Source of the DNA: Chelonoidis abingdonii
Taxonomy: Eukaryota; Chordata; Testudines; Testudinidae
DNA length: 64,000 nucleotides
NCBI RefSeq assembly: GCF_003597395.2
Contig: NC_133774.1
Location: 39,016,986-39,080,985 of the forward strand
Direction: 5' to 3'
A program made the translations under genes and the position numbers. Position 1 is the first letter of the stretch. The number at the start of each line of letters is the position of its first letter. The notes beneath the pieces were generated by a model that was not told the DNA's origin, did no database searches, and worked only from the letters and a program-made list of their open reading frames with translations. This document shows, one piece after another, positions 13,180 to 24,412 of this stretch.

Positions 13180-14240
13180 TTGTCATGATTGTCTCTAGGG
13201 CTGTATGGTCTGATTGCACTACTACTGGGTGGCCGTAGGTGTACTGATGGAATTACTCTACTCCAAATACTGCAGCCAGAAACTCTCTAGTTTGGTGTAC
13301 CCCTCTTAAATCTCTGATAGGCCTCTGCTGGCATAAGCAACTGGCTACTGCCGCAAAAGAGCTATATTCAGTCTATTCTTCAATACACCACACTGGAGTG
13401 TCAGTGGCTCTCTTGATCAGTAGTACTGCAGGATGGGAATTCATTATCATTTGCTTCAGTGTGTCAAATATTTGCTGTTGGGAAGCTGCCCAGTCCCACT
13501 CAACATCCTGCCTTGTGAGCTGACATATGGGTTTTGCTACAGCAGCCAGGTGTGGCAGTAATTGAACAGAAATGTTTCATTCTTATGAAGTGCTGTACCC
13601 CTTTTCAACCACTGGAGCTGACATGTCACTGACTGCCTTAATCTTGTTGGGATCTGTTTTCAGTCCCTCTGCTGTGAGTAGATGTCTAACATACACCTTC
13701 TCATGGTGTTTGAGTTACATTTTTTCTGGGTTCAGTTATAAGCTCTTGTCCCTACATTGCTGTAGAAAAGCTTGTTATTTTCTGTCACGGTCACATTCAG
13801 TTTCTATATCATTGCTCCCTTCACCTCCAATGAGGTTATCATCTGCAATTATTTTTTTACCCCAGGCAGCTCTTCCAGCGCTTGAGTGAGTTTTCTCTGG
13901 AACGCCTTTGATGCTGGGCTTATGCCCATTGACATGTGTAGCCATCTGTAGCAACCAACTGGGGCTGCAAATGTTGTTGGCATGCTGGACCCTTTATCCA
14001 GACTTATGTGCCAAAGCCCATTCCCACATCACAAACTGTAAAGTTTGGAAAGTTTTTGGAAAGTTCTGGCAAGATGTCATCAATTGCGGGCAGTGGATAG
14101 TAGCATCCTTTCAATGCCCAGTTCAGTGGCTTTAGGTATATGCAGATGCATAATTTGCCTGAGGGCTTCTTTACCACCACCATATTGCTTACCCAGGTTA
14201 TACCATACTCCAGCTCTGCAGACCTGAAAGCTCACTGTAT
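13180..14240 (-). pseudogene. Reverse transcriptase and RNase H remnant
   Basis: The RT fingers appear as WVSNMVVVKKPSGKL at 14150-14198, followed by YYPLPAIDDILPELS. A frame break then falls in the block that would hold the first catalytic Asp (VCDVGMGF, 14017-14037). In another frame come YRWLHMSMGISPASKAFQRK and the catalytic-box region IIADDNLI, with ADD at 13838-13846 (Gypsy elements typically have IADD here). The connection has VEWDWAASQQQIF at 13466-13507. The RNase H part has VVVQSDHTALETIM at about 13184-13230. Several frameshifts and stops separate the segments, so it cannot be functional. Confidence 0.88.
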
Positions 14241-14559
14241 ACTGGACTGCATAGGACCGCCGTAATTCTCCTTCATGGTAAGCATACAAGTTCCACTGTG
14301 GGATCTACTTCCAGTCATAGCTTTCCTTTGAGGCACGTTACCTTTGACAACATTCGCATACATTTTTTAAATCGTCTCCACTGTCCACACACCTTCCCCT
14401 TTTGCTTCTTGCACTGCAGCTGTAAGATTCTAATGCTGCACTTTGATCAGCTCCATAGCTTGCCTGGCTGTATTCCCCAAGAAGGGTGTGTGGTGCTTAC
14501 TATCTGCCACCCCAAATTTCAGTTGGTACCATCTGTTATTTTTTGGGGGTTAGTTATTT

Positions 14560-14760
14560 GAGGACACATTTTACAACGGGCTGCATTTTGTCTCTTTGTA
14601 TATTATTAGATTGTGTCTGCTCTTTTTAATTGGTGTGTTCGACTCCCAATTCACCCTGAGTAATCACACTGCAGGAGGTCCCGCTATCCACTGGAAAGCA
14701 CATAGAGCGTTTCCCTATTAACACTGCTGCACACAAGGAGGTTGGTATTATTCTTGCAGT
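14560..14760 (-). pseudogene. Aspartic protease remnant (retropepsin)
   Basis: The minus strand encodes FPVDSGTSCSVITQGELG, with the retropepsin active site Asp-Ser-Gly at 14680-14688. The enzyme would cleave the Gag-Pol polyprotein as a homodimer. It lies directly downstream of gag, as in other Gypsy elements. Frame breaks on both sides prevent translation. Confidence 0.85.
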
Positions 14761-14889
14761 AGTCCTGTCTTGAAAGCCTGAACCTGATATGCTCATGAAC
14801 TCAAGGAGAGAGTCATGATGACATCACCATTGACTGACGTGCCATCACCCTCATGTACAAGTCTGACTAAATCTTTCTGGGACTTCCCT

Positions 14890-15640
14890 CTGCTCTTGCA
14901 CACACTGCTGCAATGGTTCATCTTGCCACATTCCTTGCAATACTGTCAAAGTGCAGGGCATTTCTCCTTTACCTGCTCATGCTGCATCCCATGATAAAAG
15001 TATCTCAGTATGGATATGGAAACCTGGCCACCTGCTCTCCTGTGATGTTGACTCAGTCCATGCACTTCAGGGGCTGTTGTGTTTCCTATGACTTTCATCC
15101 TTTCTTCTGAGGTTTCTGCTGCAAATTTCATATCTAAGCATCTGTCAAATGTGAGATCACCTTCCTGAAGCAGCTGCTTCTGCAGATAGTGATCCCAAAT
15201 ACCATAGATTATCTTGTCTCTAATCAGGGAGTCTAAGGCCCCAAAACTGCATGTAGCAGCCAGCATGAATAAGGCAGTAACATAGGGGTCTATCTCCTCT
15301 CTTCTGGATTAGTTTCTAGTGAAAAGCCTGTGTCACTTGACAGTTCATTCTGCTTTGGTGATAAATATGCTCCAAGGACTGCTGTGAAGCTTGAGGCAGT
15401 GCTGAGCTTCAGAGTGGGGCTGAACTCTGCCTTGTTCTCCAAAAAGGTAAACTGACAGTTTTACTTTCCTGCTGCTGTTGTCCTGCTACATACTCATGTC
15501 TGCAAAGAGCCGAAACTCCTCCATCCACCAGATCCATTGCTGGTCTAGGCTAGTGTTTGCAAAATCCAAGACTCCTGGGGTCTTCATCCTGAAGTCCATG
15601 GCCCATGCTATCAGCTGCTGCATTGCAGAGAACTCACAAC
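14890..15640 (-). pseudogene. Gag remnant with CCHC zinc knuckle
   Basis: Gag is the capsid/nucleocapsid precursor of the retrotransposon particle. A 106-residue open stretch (15266-14946) has the capsid-like FGALDSLIRDKIIYGI, then KQLLQEGDLTFDRCLDM and a degenerate first knuckle ending EKCPAL. One in-frame TGA follows. The frame then continues QYCKECGKMNHCSSVCKS. This gives a canonical C-x2-C-x4-H-x4-C zinc knuckle at 14898-14939, which in intact elements packages the RNA. The N-terminal part (about 15270-15640) is present as DNA but broken. Confidence 0.85.
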
Positions 15641-15656
15641 TCCAATGCTGCCACCA
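15640..15656 (-). other. Primer binding site of the first Gypsy element
   Basis: Immediately inside the 5' LTR the plus strand reads CTCCAATGCTGCCACCA. On the element's strand this begins TGGTGGCAGC, the form expected of a site complementary to a tRNA 3' end (CCA). The priming tRNA cannot be named without a search. Confidence 0.65.
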
Positions 15657-15858
15657 CGTTTCAGTAACAAACAGTGGAGCTGAATGCAGGTGAAGCTGAA
15701 CAAGTGAAACTTTATTAAACCCTATGCTCTGCTCTGTCCATGTGGCTGAATTGCTTTCAGCATAACTTTAACCATTCCTTGTTCCCCAGTGTCCTGTCAA
15801 TAACATCCCCTGCAGGGAATAGGGCCCCTCTAACTCCAGTTGCCCTGATCATGATACA
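15657..15858 (-). repeat. 5' LTR of the first Gypsy element
   Basis: This is the partner of the LTR at 11367-11563. The expected first base pair TG reads CG here, and the end is CA. It is followed at once by the target duplication CTCAG. Confidence 0.88.
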
Positions 15859-15863
15859 CTCAG

Positions 15864-17159
15864 GAAGGGAGTCCTACAATGGCGAGAGGGGCCCTGAACA
15901 GGGAAGACTTTAGCCCCAAAATTATTTAGGCAAATCAACAAGATGGAGAGGAAAGGTAACATGGAAGATTTTAAATGCCATGAAGGACAGTGGAAGTCAT
16001 TCAAGTACCTCAAGCCAAGACTATTAAGAGGTTTTACATATAGAATGAGCTTACTGGCAACTAGTTCAGATTGTGGTGGGCAGGCATTACCATTCTTTTG
16101 ACACAATGGCTATATCAATGAAAATATAAATGGCAGAATTTTAATGACATAGAAAGGGCTGTGAATGTCTTATTTGTGGAACTTGAACATACTGGGTTAT
16201 CCCAATATGTATAAAATAATGAATAATGGTGTAGGTTACACATGCCAATCCTATGCATACTATATCGCTCCATATTATAAAAAGTTATAAATGGGAATTT
16301 TCTATAAAATCTATGAATGAAATATTTGTGCTATGATAGCAAGCCCAATTAATTTGCGGGTACTACTGAGGATTTTTTGGTTTGTTTTTTATTTACATGT
16401 ACGACTGAATGCCTTTCTATATTGGAATGCACAGGAAAGAACCTCTGTGTGATAAGGTAAAGGACTACGATATTAGTGTGTGCTCTGATTGTCTGTATTC
16501 TTTAAAATTCCTGTTGCTTAAGTCAAAGCTGTTCATGTCTATTGTCTCAGTGGATGGTGACGCACTTCAAGGACAAATGACATCTCAAGAATCACAGAGG
16601 TAGCCTAATTTTAGTTCACATGAAACTGAAGAGCTTGTGCAAATAATGACCAGGCACCGCTTCCTTATGCTTGGAGCTGGGCCACTGAAAAGGGATTTAA
16701 TGAAGAAGTAAAGAGAACAGGACAGCAAGGTAGCCATGGAATACCTCAGTTGTTCTTGGGAGATTTCAAACACAAATTCTGGTATCTCTTAATTCCTAGG
16801 GGACTGTCAGAGACCGACTAAACAGAATCATCCTTATCTCTAATATGGACCACCATTAAATGGGTGGGATTTTCAGATGTGCGCATGGAACTTGCAGACT
16901 ACTGAGTCCCACCCCAGAAGAGAACTTATTGGAATGTTAGGCAGGTTCTTACTCACTGTAGTGAGAAGAGATTGTATGTGCAGGGAGAAGACGGGTAGGG
17001 ACTTCTTTGTAGGAGAGGAATTATAGATGTTAGAGGGGGTGCAATAGCCCTGCCCAAGACTTTCCTGATGGAGCTTGAATGAACTGAGTCCCTACCCATC
17101 TCCAAAAGATAATACAGACCCTGGTTTTAAAAAGTCAATAAACAGGGGGATTAAAAATG
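15864..17159. other. Unique DNA, nothing recognised
   Basis: Frames up to 85 residues exist, but none resembles a protein I know. I see no repeat structure. Confidence 0.5.
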
Positions 17160-17606
17160 CTGTAGAACAGTGTTTCTAAAACTGGGGTCCGTGGACACCT
17201 AGGGGTTTGTGAGGATACCCCAGAGGGTCCGCTAGTCCCGTCGATCAACTCCTCCCACTCCCGCTCAGTGCCTCCTGCATGCGGGGGAACAGCTGCATGC
17301 AGGAGGGACTGGGAGGGAGGACGACAACCGGGGACAGGGCACACTCGGGGGAGGAGGCGGACTCACATCCAGGGCTGCCGGACCTACTGATCAATTCTTT
17401 CCCCTCCCTCCCATCACTTCCTCCATGCTGGGGAATGGGGTCAGGGCGTGCTCGGGGGAGGGGAGGAAAGCGGCCGGGCCTTGGGGGGAAGGGGTGGAGT
17501 GAGGGCAGGGCCTGGGGCAGAGCGTAGGGCTTGGGGGTCCACAAAAAATTTTAAATCAAAATGCAGGTCCTCAGATTGCTAACATTTGAGAACCACTGCT
17601 GTAGAA
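17160..17606. mobile_element. hAT-type MITE with perfect 8-bp TSD
   Basis: The element (17168-17598, 431 bp) has ends CAGTGTTTCT...GAGAACCACTG, a hAT/Charlie-like terminal inverted repeat. It is bounded by the identical octamer CTGTAGAA at 17160-17167 and 17599-17606. The interior is GC-rich and purine-skewed, unlike the AT-rich flanks, and yields spurious open frames up to 99 residues. It has no transposase, so it would have needed a hAT transposase in trans. Confidence 0.92.
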
Positions 17607-17855
17607 TATAATGCTGTCTGCAAAAAAGGAGGAGAGCACTGAGTGGCTCCATTGCCTGGAATACGTACATATACTTTAAAAAGTGAATGTCTCGCAGAAA
17701 GAGCTACAGTTCTGCTCATTCAGCTGACTGAATATGTGGTATTTATCACAGAAATTTTGCCTTGCAATATATCACCCAAGAGAGAATCTATTATTTGTGA
17801 TACTATATAGTTAATGTTAAGAACCACTCCAAATTTCTATAATACTTAGGCTTTC

Positions 17856-18056
17856 ATCTTCAAAGTGCTATAAAAATAGCTGGAAAACTCATAGGAGGTA
17901 AAAAAGCATTTTCTCCATTTAACAGATGTGGAAACTGAGATAGAAAAGTTAACTGACTTGCCTCAAACCAAAGAAGAAACAGATATCTGAAATGGGATTG
18001 GAACTCTGGTTTCCCAAGATCCTTGTCCTGTATTAATGCATTATACTAAGTGTCAT
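17856..18056 (-). repeat. Ancient MIR/L2-type copy
   Basis: The sequence AACAGATGTGGAAACTGAG, followed by TTAACTGACTTGCC and a 'gggattggaactctggt' segment, matches the familiar reverse-strand signature of MIR/L2-derived repeats (ATTTTACAGATGGGGAAACTGAGGC...). It is heavily diverged. Confidence 0.6.
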
Positions 18057-20904
18057 GAAAATATATCCAATATATATTGTGTAATGTTATAATTAGGAAG
18101 GGACCAGTTTCAAACATAGAATGCAAATTACACCAGGAACACATATTATGTTCTGTTAAGATTTCTACTGTGTATTTACGCCAATTAATTTGTATTTAAG
18201 TCAATACACATATTAGTTAACCAATGAAAGGAGAATTAGTTTTATAATAAATGGAAGATGGAAATTCTATAATCTGTAGACTTTTGGAGTCTTACTATAG
18301 TCCAGTACTGACATAAGATTGTACTTTTAAAAGATCTGGGAACAGAACTACCTATTTAGATTTTAAATCAAAAGGTGCTATTATAAAATTCTTAAAGTAC
18401 TGCTTCAGGACAACAAAATATAAATAAAATTACTGTGTATGATTGACATACATGAACACATACTTGGCACTGCAGACTGTTCTAAGAGTTACAAATAAAG
18501 AAGTGAAAGAAGATCTTCAGTGGCAAGTGCTCTCCATGTAGTCTACAAGAATATTGATGGTTACTAAGGGTTTTCTGACTGGAATAAAAAATGTCAGTGC
18601 AGAGTAATATTTTTTACTAGGTACTGTAATGCTCACCACACATCAAAACTGTACAAATAAGGCTATAATTCCATCAAGGGAAGTTGATTAACCACTCCAG
18701 CTTCTGGTGGCTTATCATGTGAATCGTGTGATTGAACTACAGCCTAATGACGTACACTTGGGTTATATTATTCCTTAAATTAGTCTGATTTTCAGAGATG
18801 TACCATTCATTTGCAAAGGGATTCATCTCTCTGGAAAATATGCTTTTGTGCCCTCTAGTGTTCAAAATCATGAAGACCATTTAGTATACAAATTCACACT
18901 GAGTGGTTACTTCTAAAATACGAAATAGTTAACTGAATTCCTAATTTCTTTCTTTATTTTTAACAGAAATCATGAGGTTTCCCCACCTACTGGACATGGG
19001 AAGAAGGGCAAAAGGAAGATTTTGCCCCCTCTACTTTTCCCCTCCATTTCCCTAACATCAAGCTTTGAATTAGAGAAAGGCCTCTTATTACATCTGGCAT
19101 CTTAAAATAATTCAGAGTGTTCACTTGCCAGCACCTTTGGTAAATGGCATCACAAGTATCTACCAAGGCAGAATTTCTTTTGGAATATCCAGTTTTACTA
19201 ATTCTGGTCTGGGATTTTTATAAGAATAATCCACCAGGATAGTCAAGCATTTTCTGCCCCCCTTACAAAACATAATTTCAAAGGCAGATTCCATTCCCAT
19301 AGCCTTGGATCCCAACAAACTTTCTGAAACCAGTTTTTAAGATGATTGGAAAATGCACTGTAAAACAACTACCTTGATTGTTTAGAGAAGCTTCTGAGCA
19401 TCATTCCAAATAGCCATTTAATACAAACTCCTGCAGTCCTTTCTAACTTCTTGTACATACATTGAGTGTTCTTTTGTATTTATTTTTCTCTGTAGATGAG
19501 GCAAATAGATATGCTCGCTAAAAGATGTACTGCTTCTAGGCTACTCAGTACTAACAATATCTGAAACGCAGAGCTTTTTTCAGCCATTTCCCCCCAGATT
19601 ATACTGAACTGAGACTTACATGTACTATATATATTGAGCAGGACAGATTTCGTATGTAACACCCAAGGAACTTGTTCCTTGTTCAGACAGGGGAAAATAC
19701 TACATGATTGCACATTATTATGGTCTGACAATGAACTCAAACAAATGCTTCTCATTGATCAAATTTTAAGAAAAAAATTAAAACATTTTCACATAAATCA
19801 TCAGTATGCTTCACAGGAATCATTACTATTGTTGGTTTTTATCGTATAACAAATTTATTTTTTACCATGCTACAGAAGAGGATGAATTTGTGCACAAAGT
19901 GATTAATATCATACAGTCTACCCTTATGTGACTATACAATGTAACTGCCTTAATATTTACCCAATATTATAATATACAATAGGAACACAGGCCTAGAGAA
20001 GACAATATATATTAAGACGGACAATGCCAAAAATATATTGATGCTGTATTACTCATTTTTAAAAAACTGATTCAAAGTCATCTTTAATTTACAAAAATAT
20101 AAGATTCAAAAACAATTTAAAGAAAATACATGTCATACCTGTCTTCTGTTAAAATGGGATAAATAGGTTTTGAACTTACCTGAAAAAAAAAGAAATATTG
20201 ATTAAAATCATTTGCTATGTATTTTATCCAGAATGTTTAACAGCTTATTCTTCAGTAATATGAACTAAAACCATCTTTTTGTATATACTTTACAGTCAGG
20301 CTATTGTGGAAAGAGCAACATACAACTTTTGTTCTCTGATAAGATAGTATTACAGTAAATTCATTATTATAGGAAACTTTAAAACAAAATAAATGATTAA
20401 ACCAAATTCACTGCTGGGTTATGCGCCCAAATGCATAGAAATGGAATGTTGTTTACCATAAGCTCAGATTGTGATGTACACTTCCTGAATCATACCATTC
20501 ATTTGAATGCAAACATGCAGCTTTCACTGAAGTTAGTAAACACCCCATGTACACTTCTGCCGGTAGCACATGTATAAATAAAATCATTTTTTAATCTTCA
20601 ATACATCAAATGTTCCCTGTATGTATCTGGATCCAGCCATGTACACAATAATTGGTACGTTTGCACCAGTGTAGTACATATAGTTCCAAGTTATTGCAGA
20701 TGTATGTTTTACACCAATATTGGTACAGTAGTTTGAGCTAAGTAACATGTTTGCAGACATAGTAAATACCCTATCATAAGGCCCCTTCATAGAATATATC
20801 GGAATAGTCTAATATATTCATTCTATTTATTTTTATTTAGGAGGGAGTATTGTCTACATGTACAGTGAGAATGTTGTCTACAATGTTACAATGCAGCTCA
20901 GCAG
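18057..20904. other. AT-rich unique DNA, no gene seen
   Basis: The frames are under 92 residues and rich in Lys, Ile and Asn, as expected from AT-rich sequence. No family is recognised. Confidence 0.55.
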
Positions 20905-21075
20905 TAAAAGCCTCTATTTCCCAGTTTATCACTAACTCACTGTCTGACTTTGAGGCAGCTCATTCTCTTTGCCTCAGCAGATTTATCTGTAAAATGGATA
21001 TGATATATACTTACTGTACCTCATAATGGAATTGTGAACTTTGATTTTGTGCGTGTAAAGTGTTTGAAATCCTAG
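20905..21075 (+). repeat. MIR-type SINE copy
   Basis: The order is CACTGTCTGACTTTGAGGCA, TTTGCCTCAGCAGATTTATC, TGTAAAATGGATATGATATA, then CCTCATAATGGAATTGTG and TGTAAAGTGTTTGAAAT. This follows the MIR central-core and 3' order in the forward direction. Confidence 0.7.
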
Positions 21076-21597
21076 AATGAATGAGGCCATGTAGAACGTT
21101 TAATAAAGAATATTATATTCAACAAAACTGACAGTTTTTTTTCCAGGGTTCAAATAGTAATACTTTGGATAGAATATTGCACAAATTATATCTTTTTCCA
21201 AGCCTCTAATTTTTCCAATTTTAATGAATTAATAGTTCTTAAATAATACTAAGCTTAAATGTCCCATAATATATCTGAGAAAAAGAGCAGCACTGCATGC
21301 AAGATGAACCATGGTTTTACTAGAAACTAGCGGGCTACTCAATAAAAATTGTGCTGCATAATTTTCAGTATACATAGAACTATGGCAGGGTTGTCAAGAC
21401 ACTGATCTACTTATGAAACCCAAATGAACTTCTCAGATTATTCTTTTTTAGCAAAGTACATTTTTAGCCCTCATAGTTGCCAAAATCACCTTCCAAACAT
21501 GAAGTAGTTGTAAACCAATGCAATGTTGTCTTCCTTAGACTTCAGACAGTCTGAAATACTAACTCAGGTCTAAACTACCCTGCCCCCATTAATGTTA
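21076..21597. other. Unique DNA, nothing recognised
   Basis: AT-rich, with no frame or repeat I can identify. Confidence 0.5.
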
Positions 21598-21907
21598 TTG
21601 GGATGCAGGGCCGGGTCCAGGCACCAGCTAAGGAAGCAGGTGCTTGGGGTGGCCAATACAAAAGGGCAGCACTCCATCTGCTATTGGGGCAGCACGTCTG
21701 GGTCTTCAGTGGGAATTCGGCAGTGGGTCCCTCAGTCCCTCTCTTCCTCTTTGAGCTGCCACCAAAGTGGAAGATAGGAAATGAAGGACCCGCCGCAGAA
21801 CTGCCGCCTAAGAATGGAGCGGCGCGATTGAGCTGCCACCGATAGGCTTTTTGTTTTTCCCCGCCACTTGGGGCAGCAGAAATCATGAAGCCAGCCTTCT
21901 TGGGATG
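21598..21907. mobile_element. hAT-type MITE with perfect 8-bp TSD
   Basis: The element (21606-21899, 294 bp) begins CAGGGCCGGGTCCAGG. It ends with a degenerate inverted copy (GAAGCCAGCCTTC). The identical octamer TTGGGATG lies at 21598-21605 and 21900-21907. The interior contains GGGGCAGCACGTCTGGGTCT and GAGCGGCGCGATTGAGCTGC, which I recognise from turtle sequence. Overlapping open frames of 61-112 residues are artefacts of its GC content. Confidence 0.92.
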
Positions 21908-22120
21908 CCCACTGTAAAGTCAAATGATGACACTTAAATGGCAACATTAATATTTCATTGCTTAGCTTTTTATCTGATAGGGAAGCTGAATGGGGAAGGA
22001 TGTGGGAACAGGGAGCTCCTGCAGGGAAGAAAATGTAGAGGATGTAACAGGTCAGACACACAAAAGACACAGCAGAGAAAGAGAAGAGGAAGGAAGAGAA
22101 TCAAAGGACAGAGACAGCTC

Positions 22121-22144
22121 TTTTCTTTTCTTTTCCTTCTCCTA
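22121..22144. repeat. Pyrimidine-rich simple repeat
   Basis: A TTTTC-type run of about 24 bases follows a purine-rich stretch (22075-22110). Confidence 0.7.
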
Positions 22145-22249
22145 AAGATGACCATATTTCTCCAATGATTGATAATGAATGAGACAATAAATCACTGAAC
22201 AAAAATAAATGATAACGAGTTAAAAATATTACATAAACCCTATAGCTAA

Positions 22250-22495
22250 AGTTTTAAAGGTGCCTAAGGTCCAGATAGGGTGACCAGGCAGCAAGTGTGA
22301 AAAATTGGGATGGGGGTGGGAGGTAATAGGAGTTTATATAAGAAAAAGACCCATAAATCAGGACTGTCCCTATAAAATCGGGACAACTGGTCACCCTAGG
22401 TCCAGCTCCTCAAAGGTATTAAGGTGCTTAACTTCCATTGATTTCAATGGGAGTTAGGCACCTAAAATATTTGAGGATCTTTGCCTAAGTTTCAT
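22250..22495. mobile_element. Palindromic MITE interrupted by another MITE
   Basis: The host element is a near-palindrome. GCCTAAGGTCCAG and CTCCTCAAAGGTATTAAGGT lead to the core TCCATTGATTTCAATGGGAG. The inverted arm follows (GTTAGGCACCTAAAATATTT, GAGGATCTTTGCCTAAG). It contains no coding sequence. It is split after its first bases by the insertion at 22276-22398. Confidence 0.85.
22276..22398. mobile_element. 123-bp hAT-type MITE nested in a palindromic MITE
   Basis: The terminal repeats TAGGGTGACCAG and CTGGTCACCCTA are exact inverses. They are flanked by GGTCCAGA (22268-22275) and GGTCCAGC (22399-22406), an 8-bp duplication with one later change. The interior (AAAATTGGGATGGGGG, ATAAATCAGGACTGTCCC) is a family I recall as common in turtles. 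Confidence 0.93.
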
Positions 22496-22590
22496 CATCA
22501 AAAATGACAATCGAGCAAACCTGCCGCTGAACTCAGTGAGGGTTCCACTGTGTGCACTTGGTGTTAAACCAGTTACAGGAGTTTCATATT

Positions 22591-22764
22591 AGAGATGACT
22601 CCAAGCTGCAAAGTTGGATTCAGGAGTGCTGAGAACCAGGGTTCTAGTGAGGCTAAACATCATCATACCAACAAGCACCAGCTGTGATACTTGTATCTGA
22701 ATTCCCCCTCAACATTCAAATTTGCTCAGAACCATAAGGTTTGTTTGGACCCATCTCTAATTTA
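22591..22764. mobile_element. Possible short inverted-repeat element
   Basis: TTAGAGATGACTCCAAG on the left and GGACCCATCTCTAAT on the right are imperfect inverses. There is no frame inside. A target duplication is not convincing. Confidence 0.45.
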
Positions 22765-23458
22765 TGACTCACATACCAATGACCCATATCATTCACATCT
22801 AGCAAGGATTACACAAGGTTTTATTTATAAATTAAATTAAGTTCTTAATTACAGTCCTTACACTCCAGATCAATATACTTTTGTTGGTACTACCAATTAG
22901 AGTATCATTTTTCCTATTTAATTGTTTTAAAAAATTATGACATGTTTAATTAAGAAACAGGACTCAAATTCTCCAATAGCTATTTCATGGCATAAAAATT
23001 AGCTCTACATGCTGTACCTCAGCAGTACTTTATTTACTTAAGTGTATGCTGTGTAACAGAGAGTAAATTTGTCCATGAGATGTTTCTGCCTATATACCAC
23101 CTGCCTTCCTAAATGTAAAAGGTGAATGTGTAGTCTATGCTTAATGCTCCACAAACCCTGTATCCTCAAAGGCATTAAATTATTTCATCAAACATGTCTG
23201 GTTCTTTTAAAATATTCCAAACTTGAAGTCTGAACTGGGAGAATTTTAGTCTTCTCCTCCTCCTCTTTAAATTTTAATTCAAAGTATTCCAAATGAGAAA
23301 TTTTAGACAGCACAGAAATAGCCTGTTCACTCAAAAGTAGGCCCTTCCTATTAGCCTGTTGTTCAAAAATGAATCTGAACTGAATGTAGGAGAAAGGGAG
23401 AGGGAGACAGAGAGAGACCAGAAATCGGCTACATTAGGAAAAAAGGGTCTCAAAATGA
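22765..23458. other. Unique DNA, nothing recognised
   Basis: AT-rich, with a short GA-rich run at about 23390-23420. No gene is seen. Confidence 0.5.
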
Positions 23459-23550
23459 CAGGTTTCAGAGTAGCAGCTGTGTTAGTCTGTATCAGCAAAA
23501 AGAACAGGAGTACTTGTGGCACCTTAGAGACTAACAAATTTATTTCAGCA
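23459..23550. repeat. Turtle interspersed repeat (GTTTCAGAGTAGCAGC type)
   Basis: The sequence GGTTTCAGAGTAGCAGCTGT, then GTTAGTCTGTATCAGC, AACAGGAGTACTTGTGGCAC and CTTAGAGACTAACAAATTTA is a very abundant repeat that I remember from turtle genomic sequence. This copy is cut short at its 3' end. I am not certain of its class. Confidence 0.75.
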
Positions 23551-23599
23551 TGTGTCATGTAGTTCTTGTTCTCTTACTAAGGATCAGGAATGACTGGTT

Positions 23600-24412
23600 A
23601 AAACCAACAAGAGATAAGAGAATCAAAGCTCTAGGGCAAATGTGAAAAAGGCTAATATTCTGGGATGTATTAACAGGACTGTTGTATGTAAGACATGGGA
23701 GGCAAGTGTCCCGCTCTACTTGGCACAGCTGAGGCCTCAGCTGTTGTACTTTATAGGAAAGATGTGGACAAAGTGGAGAGAGGCCAGAGGAGAGCAACAA
23801 ACTGAAGAGTTTAGAAAACCTGACCTATGAGGAAAGGTTGGAAAAAATTGCCATGTTCAGTCTTGAGAAACGAATACTGAGGTGGGACATAACAAACTTC
23901 AAATATTTTACAGGCTGTTATAAAAAGGACAATGATCAGTTATTCTCCATGTCCTGCATACAGTGGATAAGAAGTAGACCTCTACCCCGATATAACACTG
24001 TCCTCGGGAGCCAAAAAATCTTACCGCGTTATAGGTGAAACCACGTTATATTGAACTTGCTTTGATCTGCCAGAGTGCGCAGCCCTGCCCCCTTCCCCCG
24101 CAGTGCTGCTTTACCATGTTATATCCGAATATGTGTTATATTGGGTTGTGTTATATCGGGGTAGAGGTGTAATGGGCTTAATCTGCAGCAAGAGAGATTT
24201 AAGTTAGATATTGGGGGAAACTTTCTAGTTATCAGGGCAATTAAGTTTCCAAGGGAGGTTGTGGAATCCCCATCACTGCAGGTTTTTAAGAACTGGTTGG
24301 ACAAATATTTGCCAGGGATTGTCCAGGTTTATTTGGTACTGCATCAGCACAGGAGCCTGGACTGAATGAATTCTTGAGTCTCTTCCAGTCCTATATTCTA
24401 TGATTCTGTGGT
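23600..24412 (+). mobile_element. CR1 LINE 3' portion, split by a mariner-type MITE
   Basis: This CR1 copy is in forward orientation. It reads ATTCTGGGATGTATTAACAG, GAGAGGCCAGAGGAGAGCAA and ATGGGCTTAATCTGCAGCAA. It ends in CTATATTCTATGATTCTGTG, the CR1 terminal repeat. The CR1 is interrupted at 23975 by the MITE described next. A small deletion is visible near 23745, in the LEYC...FWAP region of ORF2. It is non-functional. Confidence 0.93.
23975..24171. mobile_element. Tc1/mariner-type MITE inserted in CR1
   Basis: The ends GACCTCTACCCCGATATAAC and GTTATATCGGGGTAGAGGTG are inverse copies. They are bounded by TA on both sides (23975-23976 and 24170-24171), the target duplication of Tc1/mariner elements. 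Removing the element and one TA restores the continuous CR1 order AAGAAGTAATGGGCTTAATC. The element has no transposase. Confidence 0.92.

Larger units (their letters stand above)
11362..15863 (-). mobile_element. Ty3/Gypsy LTR retrotransposon, complete structure, decayed
   Basis: This is a 4.5-kb element in reverse orientation. Two related LTRs (11367-11563 and 15657-15858) are flanked by the identical 5-bp duplication CTCAG at 11362-11366 and 15859-15863. On the minus strand the order is PBS, gag with zinc knuckle, protease, RT, RNase H and integrase, which is the Ty3/Gypsy order (integrase last). All domains carry stops, frameshifts or lost catalytic residues. The LTRs differ at roughly a quarter of positions by eye, so the insertion is old. 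No nested insertion interrupts it. Confidence 0.93.

Noticed and set aside
13572..13889. 105-residue plus-strand frame
   Set aside because: It is the antisense shadow of Gypsy RT. The real similarity is on the minus strand.
17245..17544. Frames of 69-99 residues in GC-rich DNA
   Set aside because: They are inside a hAT-type MITE with exact target duplications, so they are composition artefacts.
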